A stretch of DNA of 37,939 bases from an uncultured Flavobacteriales bacterium (GCA_913046365.1 CAJWRM010000026.1:1-37939); one strand, 5' to 3'; shown: positions 1-7,678, numbered from the stretch's first letter. Program-made: numbers and translations. Notes: generated by a model from the letters alone, not told the origin.

Positions 1-166
1 GCCATTCGTTCCGGTAGTTCATCGCAAACCTAGGACAACCTGAAGAGCCGGCAAGCGCTGGGTTCAGATATATGGGGTTTGAGAAGAACTGCGTGAATGT
101 TGGATCTTGTGCATTGGATGCAAAAGAAATGAATGTAATGACAAGTAGAGTGATGAGTTTTTTCAT
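1..166 (-). CDS. Type IX secretion PorP/SprF family outer-membrane protein, N-terminal part
   Basis: Partial gene: it starts at the ATG at 166-164 and runs off the left edge, leaving about 55 codons. The visible protein begins with a signal peptide (MKKLITLLVITFISFASNAQ, cleavage likely just before or after the Q), followed by a DPTFTQFFSNPIYLNPALAGS-like stretch that is the hallmark mature N-terminus of PorP/SprF barrels. Members of this family sit in the outer membrane and partner with T9SS cargo, notably the type-B sorting-domain proteins such as the gliding adhesin SprB. It starts 3 bases after the stop of the sigma-regulator/barrel fusion gene, so it is almost certainly the last visible gene of the sigma operon. 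This is an orphan location: no adhesin gene precedes it here, as would be typical for sprF. Family call is secure; the cargo is unknown. Confidence 0.85.
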   Translation of the reverse strand, partial: MKKLITLLVITFISFASNAQDPTFTQFFSNPIYLNPALAGSSGCPRFAMNYRNEW

Positions 167-169
167 GTT

Positions 170-1858
170 TTAAAGTGTAATGTATCTTCTAGTTTTCTTG
201 CTCATAGGAGAATTGATACGTAAGGTGAGTTGATGTGTAAAAAGATTTTGATTTAATTGTGGTTGATATGCCCTCGTGGTTTGTATGAGTAGTGCAAAAC
301 GGTTTAATGAAAGTCCAAGAGAACCAGAATATTCATCATCAGTACCGTATGAAGCACCAATAAATAACTTATCTAAATCAAATGAAAAGCCAGTGTAATA
401 TGAAGTTCGATTTACATTTGAACGCATGTAAATGTATGGATGAAAGCTAATTTTTTCATTTCGAGATAAGTATTGAGTACCTGCAAGTACAGAGTATGTA
501 GTCGGTATTGTATTGGTTGAGGACTGTTCATTTTGGTAAAGGTTTTCGACGTGTCTCAGAAGGTTTTCGGCTTGAAAACCAATGTATAGAACTTTGGTGT
601 TAATTGTAAACCCTGCATCTAGGTCTCTATACCAAAGCTTTCGACCTATGTTTTGTGCGGTATCAAAGGCAAAAGTTTGAGGATTTTCGTTATTATATAG
701 TGACACACTGTTATTCTCAGCTTTATCTGCATCTAGGATCTTATTTCCAATTTTAATACGGGCTACTGGCTCAAGAGAGATGTTCCGTGAAAGGGCAATT
801 TTAGGGGAGAAAATCAATGCAGCATTCCAATCTTGAATCGTTCCATTGGCATATGTGTCATAATTAACTTGGGCACCAATTCCTGACCTTATAGACCTCG
901 CATAACCATCAAGACTTATTTCTTGAGAAAGTTTTTCGTTACTTGTGGCATACCAACGTGCTCTTGATGTTGACAAAAATCTTGTTTGAGATGTTGAGCC
1001 CGTTGCACTCAGGTTTACATTGTTGGATGCTATTCCTGGGATAATGTAGAAATGATCCCGATAATTGCTAAAGGCAATACTTTTTGATAGTACTCGATCA
1101 ATTTTATTAAATAAAGACCTCGTATTTAATCGGATACCGTTTAAACCTAATGATTTCTTATTTGATACTTCGGTTGAGTGGCTTAATTCGATAGAGGAGT
1201 GGGATTGACTATTTACAACTCCTTTGAGCTGAATGGGTAACTTTATTGGATTTATAGATAAAACACTTATTCCTTCTTCTTGAAGCTCTTTTTTAGATGA
1301 TGGATATTGGCCTGTGATTGAATTTACAGGGGCTTTATTAGGTGATATAAAAGTCTGCTGCAGTTTACTGGTTGTATTCGCATTTGCCAATCCTGATACT
1401 GAAACTCTTTGCGTTATTTGAATTTCATTTTCAATTACTGAAGGTTCTGTCTTTACTAAGGTCGAAATAGGTTTTTTAGAATTGATCTTGTACGCATCTT
1501 TTGGGGCATCATTTTTATTTTTTTCTATCTGTAAATCAGATGTTTGAATTGATTTATTTAAATCTAAATTTATATTGTATGTCTCATTCGATTTGCCAAT
1601 CAATAAGATAATTATGGCGCTAATGATACTGGTTGTGTAATATGCATAACGATTTTCTCTCTTCTTCTTTAATTGAAGGTCATGCGCTAAGGTTTCTACA
1701 ACTGGCATTTTCGCCATATTCCACATGTCTAGATCAATCTCGAGTTCAGGATGGTTTAGAATATAGTTTTCTAAAAGCTCCTTTTGGTATACGCTTAAAT
1801 TGCCTTCGACGTAATCAAAGAGCCATAAGTCAATATTTTCAAAGTTTGGTGATGTCAT
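170..1858 (-). CDS. Putative dual-membrane anti-sigma factor with PorP/SprF-like barrel
   Basis: 562 residues in three parts. Residues 1-65 form a helical cytoplasmic segment (LWLFDYVEGNLS..., then a NHPELE stretch) resembling the N-termini of Bacteroidota anti-sigma factors. KKKR at 64-67 precedes one membrane helix at about 71-88, which sets the N-terminus in the cytoplasm. Residues 89-265 are polar, S/T/N/K-rich and low in structure, long enough to cross the periplasm. Residues 267-562 look like a PorP/SprF barrel: alternating beta strands, a WYRDLDAGFTI...LYIGFQAENLL block typical of the family, and a long run of amphipathic strands to the C-terminus. The start ATG overlaps the sigma-factor stop (ATGA, 1855-1858), and sprF follows 3 bases downstream. 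By analogy with the dual membrane-spanning anti-sigma factors (Dma) described in Bacteroides, it likely holds the sigma factor inactive and senses an outer-membrane state. The function is inferred; the architecture is seen. Confidence 0.7.
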   Translation of the reverse strand: MTSPNFENIDLWLFDYVEGNLSVYQKELLENYILNHPELEIDLDMWNMAKMPVVETLAHDLQLKKKRENRYAYYTTSIISAIIILLIGKSNETYNINLDLNKSIQTSDLQIEKNKNDAPKDAYKINSKKPISTLVKTEPSVIENEIQITQRVSVSGLANANTTSKLQQTFISPNKAPVNSITGQYPSSKKELQEEGISVLSINPIKLPIQLKGVVNSQSHSSIELSHSTEVSNKKSLGLNGIRLNTRSLFNKIDRVLSKSIAFSNYRDHFYIIPGIASNNVNLSATGSTSQTRFLSTSRARWYATSNEKLSQEISLDGYARSIRSGIGAQVNYDTYANGTIQDWNAALIFSPKIALSRNISLEPVARIKIGNKILDADKAENNSVSLYNNENPQTFAFDTAQNIGRKLWYRDLDAGFTINTKVLYIGFQAENLLRHVENLYQNEQSSTNTIPTTYSVLAGTQYLSRNEKISFHPYIYMRSNVNRTSYYTGFSFDLDKLFIGASYGTDDEYSGSLGLSLNRFALLIQTTRAYQPQLNQNLFTHQLTLRINSPMSKKTRRYITL

Positions 1859-2343
1859 GCGAGCTTTTTCAATCCTACTAACTGTTTTTTAATTTTCATT
1901 CTTGCACGGAAGAGATATACTTTTACTTGAGATGCCGACAGATCCAGAATCTGACCGATATCGCTATAAGTATAACCCTCGATGTCGCGTAACAGAATAA
2001 TGCTTTTTTGAGTTGGAGGTAGAATATTTACCATTCTTTCCACGACCTGCATCGATTCAAAAGTTGAATCAAATGGAGTAGAGGATACTGGTAAGTCTTG
2101 ATTATTCATGTATTGCGTGCGCGACTTTTTTGATAAAAAATTTACCATCGCATTGTGCGTACACCGATACAACCAAGATTTTACTCTGTCCAAATCAATC
2201 ATTTTTCTGTTTATCCACAACTTTTCAAAAACATCTTGAATAATGTCTTTCGCATCTTCCTGATTCCTCAGGAAATGAAAGGCATAGCGATAAAGTGGAG
2301 CACTAAGCTCATCAATAATCGCGTTGTATTCATGCTTTTTCAA
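1855..2343 (-). CDS. ECF-family RNA polymerase sigma factor
   Basis: 162 residues, the usual size for an extracytoplasmic-function sigma-70 factor. Region 2 spans about residues 8-75 (LYRYAFHFLRNQEDAKDIIQDVFEKLW, then SWLYRCTHNAMVNFL), and region 4 about 105-158 (LPPTQKSIILLRDIEGYTYSDIGQILDLS then VKVYLFRARMKIKKQL), the helix-turn-helix that reads the -35 element. It directs RNA polymerase to a small regulon. Translation of the next gene, the anti-sigma/barrel fusion, is coupled through a 4-base ATGA overlap, the normal arrangement for a sigma factor and its antagonist. A -7 promoter-like element and an inverted repeat lie upstream (2408-2415 and 2383-2401). Family call is secure; regulon unknown but probably includes the downstream T9SS porP/sprF gene. 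Confidence 0.93.
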   Translation of the reverse strand: MKKHEYNAIIDELSAPLYRYAFHFLRNQEDAKDIIQDVFEKLWINRKMIDLDRVKSWLYRCTHNAMVNFLSKKSRTQYMNNQDLPVSSTPFDSTFESMQVVERMVNILPPTQKSIILLRDIEGYTYSDIGQILDLSASQVKVYLFRARMKIKKQLVGLKKLA

Positions 2344-2382
2344 ATAAGTGCATTTACAGTTAATACAAATTGAATAGTCTAA

Positions 2383-2401
2383 AAGTTACAGGTGGTAACT
2401 T
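2383..2401. promoter_or_regulatory. Inverted repeat in the sigma-operon leader
   Basis: A perfect 7-base inverted repeat (AAGTTAC, 5-base spacer, GTAACTT). On the minus strand it begins about 7 bases past the -7-like element at 2408-2415, so it would lie at the start of the sigma-factor transcript, about 40 bases before the ATG. It could be an operator or a 5'-end RNA hairpin; sequence alone does not decide. Confidence 0.4.
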
Positions 2402-2407
2402 ATCTAA

Positions 2408-2415
2408 CAAATATA
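2408..2415 (-). promoter_or_regulatory. Bacteroidota -7 element for the sigma-factor operon
   Basis: Reads TATATTTG on the minus strand, a full match to the Bacteroidota consensus TAnnTTTG, about 65 bases upstream of the sigma-factor ATG at 2343. I see no good -33 TTG at the expected 19-21 base spacing, so this is a partial promoter match. Confidence 0.4.
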
Positions 2416-2433
2416 AGGAAACTTATTCAGGTT

Positions 2434-3174
2434 TTAAAACCCAAAATTATCAAAGCCTTCTTCCGATAATTTCTTATAATTTTCTTCATTGAATTTGAAG
2501 AGTTGTGAAGGTTTATGAGGAACTCCAATCTGTTTTTCATCTAGATCGGTCAGTATATTCAAGTTTAAAATTTTCCTTCTGAAATTTCTTTTGTCTAGCT
2601 CTTTATCGTATATGCATTCATATAACTTATGGAGTTGGCTTAATGAGAATTTTTCAGGAAGTAAATTGAAGCCAATAGGTTGAATTTTTATTTTCCTTTT
2701 AAGCTGTTCAAGTCCGGCTTGAAGGATCTCATAATGATCAAATGCAAGATCGTGTACTTCTTTAACAGGAGCCCATCCTGCACTTTTTGCAAAAGAGCTA
2801 GCTTTTGGATTGAAGTTCGGCATACGAACAAGTGAATAATATGCAACAGTTATAACTCTTGCCTCTGGCATTGCTCGAATGGATTCTAGCCATTTTCTGT
2901 CGGATGCTTTTTTTCCAATCCTATCTGGGTCTCCAAATGCACCAATTTGTTCAAGGTAAATATTTTCAATACCAGTAAGCTCCTTAAGCACTCGACGTGC
3001 AGCTTCATCGAGCGTTTCTGTATCATAGATTAAGTCTCCCGGAACAGCCATTCTTGCCGGGCTGTATGAAGCTGTGCTACCACTATCAATGAGTAATACA
3101 TATAGCTGCTCCATGTCAAAACCAAATATCACACAGTCAACAGATACGTTAGGGTTAAGCTCTTTTTTATTCAT
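2434..3174 (-). CDS. Nudix-fold transcriptional regulator (NrtR/AraR-like), likely non-catalytic
   Basis: 246 residues. Residues about 10-150 are a Nudix domain; about 165-246 form a winged-helix DNA-binding domain of the NrtR type (LLPEKFSLSQLHKLYECIYDK then RNFRRKILNLNIL). Proteins of this build in Bacteroidota are sugar- or NAD-responsive regulators (NrtR for NAD; AraR in Bacteroides for arabinose). The Nudix box at 47-69 keeps E53, R61, E65 and G68 but has D47 for the usual G, V62 for the E of RE and L66 for the second E of EE, so metal binding and hydrolysis are probably lost, as expected for a ligand sensor. It is divergent from the N-acetylglucosamine-kinase-like gene 89 bases away, which suggests that it controls that gene. 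The ligand is unknown. Confidence 0.85.
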   Translation of the reverse strand: MNKKELNPNVSVDCVIFGFDMEQLYVLLIDSGSTASYSPARMAVPGDLIYDTETLDEAARRVLKELTGIENIYLEQIGAFGDPDRIGKKASDRKWLESIRAMPEARVITVAYYSLVRMPNFNPKASSFAKSAGWAPVKEVHDLAFDHYEILQAGLEQLKRKIKIQPIGFNLLPEKFSLSQLHKLYECIYDKELDKRNFRRKILNLNILTDLDEKQIGVPHKPSQLFKFNEENYKKLSEEGFDNFGF

Positions 3175-3212
3175 TTTTTTATTTGAAATTGATGACTTCG
3201 TATTAATTGTAT

Positions 3213-3220
3213 TATATTTG
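3213..3220 (+). promoter_or_regulatory. Bacteroidota promoter for the kinase gene
   Basis: TATATTTG matches the -7 consensus TAnnTTTG. A TTG at 3189-3191 lies 21 bases upstream, within the accepted -33 spacing. The transcript would begin near 3227 and leave a leader of about 37 bases before the ATG at 3264. It lies in the divergent region shared with the Nudix-type regulator. Confidence 0.5.
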
Positions 3221-3263
3221 AAAGTGTTCTAAAGACACAAAGCTGAAATAAACAATTTTAAAT

Positions 3264-4127
3264 ATGATTTTTATCATTGAAAGTGGTTCAACTAAAAGTG
3301 ACTGGGTCTTAGTTAATAGCAAATCTAAACAAACTTTTTACAATACCATTGGCTTCAATCCATATTTCCACTCTGCAGAAGTCGTGTCTTCAGAGATTCG
3401 TAAAAACAAGGAAATTGTGGGCCATGCATCCTCCGTAAAGAAGATTTTTTTCTATGGCGCCGGTTGTTCAAGCGAAAAGATGAATAACGAAATAAAAAAG
3501 GGAATTCAATCTGTATTTAAAAGTGCTGAAGTATTGGTAGAGCATGATCTACTTGCATGTGCGTTTGCCACATATGATGGTGAGCCTGGAATTTCGTGTA
3601 TCATCGGCACAGGATCTAATTCTTGTTATTTTGATGGCAATAACCTGACCGAAGAGGTCCCCGCCTTAGGTTATGTTTTAGGTGATGAGGGCAGCGGAAG
3701 CTATTTTGGTAAGTTTTTACTTTCTAGCTTTTTATATCATAAGTTACCAGCTGATCTTTTGAATGACTTTCAAGATACTTACGCATTAACTGAGGCTGAG
3801 ATTGTTTCTAATGTCTATCAAAAGGATAGTGCCAATGTCTATATCGCATCTTTTATGCCGTTTATCGTAAAGCATAAGAATCACCCTTTCTTCAACGATA
3901 TTATAATTAAGGGGCTACAACACTTCATGGAAGTTCATGTGTGCTGTTACAAGAATTATCTTGATACCCCAGTACATTTTGTTGGTTCACTGTCAGCACT
4001 TCTTGAGGACGAGCTGAGGGTTGCTGCCGATAACTTAGGAATAGAGATTCGCTCTATAGTGGCTAAGCCTGTTGAAAACCTTGTGAGCTATCACCTAAAA
4101 TATATTTTGAAGAATCAACCTGTATAG
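3264..4127 (+). CDS. N-acetylglucosamine kinase-like BadF/BadG-family ATPase
   Basis: 287 residues with the ASKHA (actin-like) kinase fold. Phosphate-1 motif ESGSTKSDW is at residues 6-14; the phosphate-2 region carries IIGTGSNSCYF and the diagnostic GYVLGDEGSGSYFGK; an adenosine-site-like FVGSLSALLED is near the C-terminus. Bacterial members phosphorylate N-acetylglucosamine or related amino sugars from cell-wall or chitin turnover. In Bacteroidota, the short single-domain form seen here is common and usually annotated as N-acetylglucosamine kinase. It is divergent from the Nudix-type regulator and converges on the methyltransferase gene. The substrate is inferred from the family only. Confidence 0.8.
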   Translation: MIFIIESGSTKSDWVLVNSKSKQTFYNTIGFNPYFHSAEVVSSEIRKNKEIVGHASSVKKIFFYGAGCSSEKMNNEIKKGIQSVFKSAEVLVEHDLLACAFATYDGEPGISCIIGTGSNSCYFDGNNLTEEVPALGYVLGDEGSGSYFGKFLLSSFLYHKLPADLLNDFQDTYALTEAEIVSNVYQKDSANVYIASFMPFIVKHKNHPFFNDIIIKGLQHFMEVHVCCYKNYLDTPVHFVGSLSALLEDELRVAADNLGIEIRSIVAKPVENLVSYHLKYILKNQPV

Positions 4128-4143
4128 GTCGTTACCTTACCTT

Positions 4144-4710
4144 TTATTTAACACACCTAATCGTTACCTCTGCGCCTAATCGTGGTTGAATTGAATGTAA
4201 GCTTTTCTGAATCTCAACTTCTTCAAATACCTTAGAAAATAAGGTTTTATAATCCTCTTTCCTTCCTCCGAATGGTGGTCCTCCTTCAAAATCTCGATCA
4301 AATAAGACGCCTAAAAGTTCACCCCGAGGTTTGAGAAGTTGATGAGTTTTGCGAACATATTTTGTGCGAAGCGCAGGTTGAATAGCACAAAAGAAGGTTT
4401 GTTCGATGATGAAATCATAAAGACCTGAATGGTCAAAAAAATCTCCTAGGATAATTTGATCATGAGGAAAGCTCTCGTTTCGTCTTTTAAAAGCCTCAAG
4501 TGGCTCTTTTGCGACATCAATAAGATGTACATTTTTATATCCTATGTTGAAAAGAAACTCCGCCTCGTAGGCGTTTCCACATCCAGGTATTAATATTTTC
4601 GCATTTTTTTTTATGCCCTTGAAAATCTCCACTAGAGGAGAAGACACTTTACCTAAGTCCCATTCTGTTTTTTTACTTTGATACCTTTCGCTCCAGTAGC
4701 TTGCATTCAT
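4144..4710 (-). CDS. TPMT-family SAM-dependent methyltransferase
   Basis: 188 residues, class I Rossmann methyltransferase of the thiopurine/thiol/halide methyltransferase family. It opens with YWSERYQSKKTEWDLGK and has SAM motif I ILIPGCGNAYEAEFL (39-53), D65 in VHLIDVA for ribose contact, then EQTFFCAI and LKPRGELLGVLFD, all typical of that family. Such enzymes methylate small thiols or halides. It lies 26 bases downstream of bioA on the same strand, so it is the last gene of the biotin transcript. BioC, the biotin-pathway methyltransferase, belongs to another branch, so a BioC role is not supported by sequence, only suggested by position. Confidence 0.85.
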   Translation of the reverse strand: MNASYWSERYQSKKTEWDLGKVSSPLVEIFKGIKKNAKILIPGCGNAYEAEFLFNIGYKNVHLIDVAKEPLEAFKRRNESFPHDQIILGDFFDHSGLYDFIIEQTFFCAIQPALRTKYVRKTHQLLKPRGELLGVLFDRDFEGGPPFGGRKEDYKTLFSKVFEEVEIQKSLHSIQPRLGAEVTIRCVK

Positions 4711-4736
4711 ATTATCACCATTTAAATGTATAACAG

Positions 4737-6008
4737 TTATAGTATATTTAGACTATCTTCAATCGCACGGTATATTTTTTCAAGTTGGTTTTTTGAAATA
4801 ATAAACGGTGCTAAAATATAGACCGTATTGCCCAATGGTCTTAGGTATATACCCTTACTCATATAAAAATCGAAAAGCTTATACCTGAGGTCTCCATAGC
4901 GATCAGTTTCTACGTTGAAGTCAATAGCATAGATAATTCCCTGTTGCCTTGTGTTTTTAATTTTTGGGTGATTTTTAATTTTTTCATTGAATTTTTCATG
5001 TGACGAGCAAATCATTTTTATCCTGTTTTGAATCTCCTCAGATTCTAGGAGTTCAATACTGGCAAGAGCTGCAGTACATGATGTTGGGTTTGCAGAATAG
5101 GTGTGTCCGTGAAAAAATCCTTTTTCCATTTTATTACTGAGAAATGCCCTATAAATTCTTTCATTACAGCTTGTAATCGCCATAGGTACTAGACCACCAG
5201 TTAGTGATTTTGATAGGCAAATGATATCAGGAAGGTTTTGCATGTGTTCTGATGCGAAATGCTTTCCAGTTTTTCCAAAACCTGTCATTACCTCATCGGC
5301 TATTGTGATTACCCCATTTTCTTTGGCAATCCCGAGCAATTGATCTAGGTGTTCAGGTAGGTGCATTTTCATCGCAGCAGCGCCTTGTACCAATGGTTCA
5401 TATACAAACGCAGCGACATCACCTTTCTGCATCATTTCCTCAAAACGAGGAGCAAGTAGATGGATATTGTTTTCATTGGGAACAGGAATTCGTTCAACAT
5501 CTAAACAGAAATCTTCAAATGGTCCATTATATATGGATAAGCCAGAAACAGACATGGCTCCAAATGTGTCGCCATGAAAACCGTCTTCAAATGCAACTAG
5601 TTTTTTTCTTTTTTCACCCTTATTAAAGTGATATTGAAATGCCATTTTTATGGCTATATCAACAGATGTTGAACCGTTGTCAGAAAAAAATAATTTATGT
5701 TGGTTCTTGGGCAAGATAGATATTAACGCCTTGGCTAAGTTTATTGCTGGTTCGTGCGTGAAGCCCGTAAAAACTACATGGTCCAGATTTTGCATCTGCG
5801 TAGCTACTTTATTGGTAATATAAGGGTTGCAGTGTCCATACATACATGTGTACCATGATGCAATACCGTCTATATATTGATTGTCTTGTTCATCGAAAAG
5901 AAGCGCTCCTTTTGCTTTTTTTATTAAAATATTTTCGGGATGCAGCTGGTGCTGAGTCAATGGGTGCCAGAGATGTTTTTTGTCATATTCAAGACTCATA
6001 GGCATCAT
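4737..6008 (-). CDS. bioA: Adenosylmethionine-8-amino-7-oxononanoate aminotransferase (biotin synthesis)
   Basis: 423 residues, a class III PLP aminotransferase that converts 7-keto-8-aminopelargonate to 7,8-diaminopelargonate using SAM as amino donor. Recognisable blocks: HLWHPLTQ at 12-19 and DGIASWYTCMYGHC near 47-60 (BioA-specific substrate region), ADEVMTGFGKTGKHF at about 237-251 (PLP aspartate D238), and CLSKSLTGG with the PLP lysine K267. Full length. The ATG at 6008 abuts the bioD stop; a second ATG three codons later is an equally good start. It is cotranscribed with bioD upstream and the methyltransferase downstream. Very secure. Confidence 0.95.
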   Translation of the reverse strand: MMPMSLEYDKKHLWHPLTQHQLHPENILIKKAKGALLFDEQDNQYIDGIASWYTCMYGHCNPYITNKVATQMQNLDHVVFTGFTHEPAINLAKALISILPKNQHKLFFSDNGSTSVDIAIKMAFQYHFNKGEKRKKLVAFEDGFHGDTFGAMSVSGLSIYNGPFEDFCLDVERIPVPNENNIHLLAPRFEEMMQKGDVAAFVYEPLVQGAAAMKMHLPEHLDQLLGIAKENGVITIADEVMTGFGKTGKHFASEHMQNLPDIICLSKSLTGGLVPMAITSCNERIYRAFLSNKMEKGFFHGHTYSANPTSCTAALASIELLESEEIQNRIKMICSSHEKFNEKIKNHPKIKNTRQQGIIYAIDFNVETDRYGDLRYKLFDFYMSKGIYLRPLGNTVYILAPFIISKNQLEKIYRAIEDSLNIL

Positions 6009-6650
6009 CTATTTTTGGTCAATTTCTTTCACAAAGTTAACGATTGTGTCTTTATTTAATTCTTTGAATATAGGAACTCTAAAGAGTAGGGGCAGTCCAG
6101 TCATTTTTGCTATAATATCCCATGTATGTGGAAGCTCTTCTCCTACAAAAACCAAACCTGCTATTTTTATATTTTTTTTCTCCAAATGTGAAATTGTCAA
6201 AAAGCTATGGTTTATATTTCCGAGGTATTCCTTGACAACAACAATAGCCTGAGCATTAAAATGTATAATGAGGTCGCAGATGGTTTCATTTTGATAGTTT
6301 AAAGGAACAAGAAGTCCACCAGCGCCTTCAATTATGATAGGGTTTTTAGATTCAGGAGGAATAATTGAATCAACTTCAATTTTTTTACCTTCTAATTTTG
6401 CTGCTGCATGAGGGGATAATGGTGCATCGAATGTATAGGCTTCTTTAAAAATTTCAAATGAAGAATGGCTTACCAAGTTTTTCAATGTTTTCGAATCTCC
6501 TCCATCGGGATCTCCCGATTGAATGGGTTTCCAATAGTTTGCTTGAAGCCATTGACATAAAATTGCGGAAACAACAGTCTTTCCTACATCTGTTCCGATT
6601 CCGGTTATAAAGATCGGACTTGATAGATCGAGTACATCTTTTTTTGACAT
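6009..6650 (-). CDS. bioD: Dethiobiotin synthetase
   Basis: 213 residues, P-loop ATPase that carboxylates 7,8-diaminopelargonate to close the ureido ring of dethiobiotin. The P-loop GTDVGKT is at 19-25; a KPIQSGDPDGGDS block and the EGAGGLLVPL motif (active-site and Walker-B-like region) follow. Length is normal for the family. Its stop directly abuts the bioA start, so order of genes matches order of reactions reversed (bioD then bioA). bioB, bioF and bioC are not in this window. It begins 6 bases after a lipoprotein gene. Confidence 0.95.
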   Translation of the reverse strand: MSKKDVLDLSSPIFITGIGTDVGKTVVSAILCQWLQANYWKPIQSGDPDGGDSKTLKNLVSHSSFEIFKEAYTFDAPLSPHAAAKLEGKKIEVDSIIPPESKNPIIIEGAGGLLVPLNYQNETICDLIIHFNAQAIVVVKEYLGNINHSFLTISHLEKKNIKIAGLVFVGEELPHTWDIIAKMTGLPLLFRVPIFKELNKDTIVNFVKEIDQK

Positions 6651-6656
6651 TCGTTA

Positions 6657-7151
6657 TTAGTCGGTTGTGAAGGTGTACATGATCATTTCTTCTATTCCAG
6701 AAAATTGAAGCTTAATTTTACTGCCAGTTTCCTGTTGATAAGCCAAGTTACTGACATCTATAATTAACTGTTGCTCAATATATTCTCTGCAGGTATCTCC
6801 ATTGTTTAGATGAACTAGCTCAACCCTACGAATTGGTGGTAATGATTTGGAAATCATAGGATTGCCAATTACCTTAAAATCATGCTTTGTGCAACCTCCT
6901 GAATATCCAATTTTTAGATACAAAGTATTTCCCTCGACTCGTGATTTTATGATTTGCACACCGGTCGTTTGCTCCCGAAGCTCAATTCTTCCAACTTCAG
7001 CCTTAATTTGAATGGGTTCACGTTTACGTTCCACTATGCCTCCCTCATTGTTTGATTGCTCCAATTTCGTTTGGTTATTTTCTGAGGATGTGTTTTTTGC
7101 CGTTTTGCACGAGGCAAATACAAGAAGTGATAAAATGAATATTATTTTCAT
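6657..7151 (-). CDS. Putative lipoprotein, paralogue of its upstream neighbour
   Basis: 164 residues. An N-terminal signal of about 15 residues ends in the lipobox LVFASC, so the mature protein should be lipid-anchored at the cysteine, then a disordered polar linker. The globular part shares a pattern with the protein at 7211-7678: a Y..xC cysteine, a FKVIG/FQFIG strand, a basic/acidic RRVEL strand, a second cysteine in a GDTC/GESC turn, then a VDVSNL/VDLREL strand and a final YTF/YVY strand. The two conserved cysteines could pair in a disulfide. No function recognised. It lies 6 bases before bioD and so appears cotranscribed with the biotin genes, without an evident link. Confidence 0.7.
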   Translation of the reverse strand: MKIIFILSLLVFASCKTAKNTSSENNQTKLEQSNNEGGIVERKREPIQIKAEVGRIELREQTTGVQIIKSRVEGNTLYLKIGYSGGCTKHDFKVIGNPMISKSLPPIRRVELVHLNNGDTCREYIEQQLIIDVSNLAYQQETGSKIKLQFSGIEEMIMYTFTTD

Positions 7152-7210
7152 AATGGTGGGTTTTGTCTTGATTCTTCAAATATAATACCAAAGTGTGATT
7201 TACGGCCATT

Positions 7211-7678
7211 TTAATTTTTTTTGTAGGGGATATAAACATAGGTCATATCAGTTCGCCAACCTCCGATGTGTAGTATCACCTCTGCATCTCTCTGATGCGC
7301 ACTTGTAAGCTCTCTGAGGTCAACAATCTTTGTTTCTTTTATAAGGTCACAGCTTTCTCCTCTTTTTTCAATAGACAAACGTGCCTCTCTGTGTGCAAAA
7401 CCCATCTCGTCATAATTTAAAGCTCCTCCAATGAATTGAAAATTATCAGAACCCACGCAAGATGCTCTATACTCCAATTCTAAATAAAGAAGATTTGCAT
7501 CTATGTATGCGTTTATAATGCGAAAGGATTGGGTCTCTGGGAAAGTGCCTTTTACCTCTGCGTTAATATGAATTTCTTCCATTCCATTTCCAAAAAAATA
7601 TGGGTCAATCACTGTTGTTTTCGAACAGGAAGTGCTCAGAAAATAAAGGGTGAATAAAAAAGTAATTCTGCGGTTCAT
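7211..7678 (-). CDS. Putative lipoprotein, paralogue of its downstream neighbour
   Basis: 155 residues with a signal peptide ending in the lipobox FLSTSC. The mature domain is rich in beta strands and carries the same two-cysteine layout as the neighbour at 6657-7151 (YRASC, then GESC about 45 residues later), so the two genes look like a tandem duplication that has diverged strongly. First gene of the leftward transcript that continues into bioD and bioA; divergent from rimO with 36 bases between start codons. No function recognised. Confidence 0.7.
   Translation of the reverse strand: MNRRITFLFTLYFLSTSCSKTTVIDPYFFGNGMEEIHINAEVKGTFPETQSFRIINAYIDANLLYLELEYRASCVGSDNFQFIGGALNYDEMGFAHREARLSIEKRGESCDLIKETKIVDLRELTSAHQRDAEVILHIGGWRTDMTYVYIPYKKN

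Noticed and set aside
4144..4710. Calling the methyltransferase bioC
   Set aside because: Motifs are those of the TPMT/thiol methyltransferase branch, so only the neighbourhood favours BioC.
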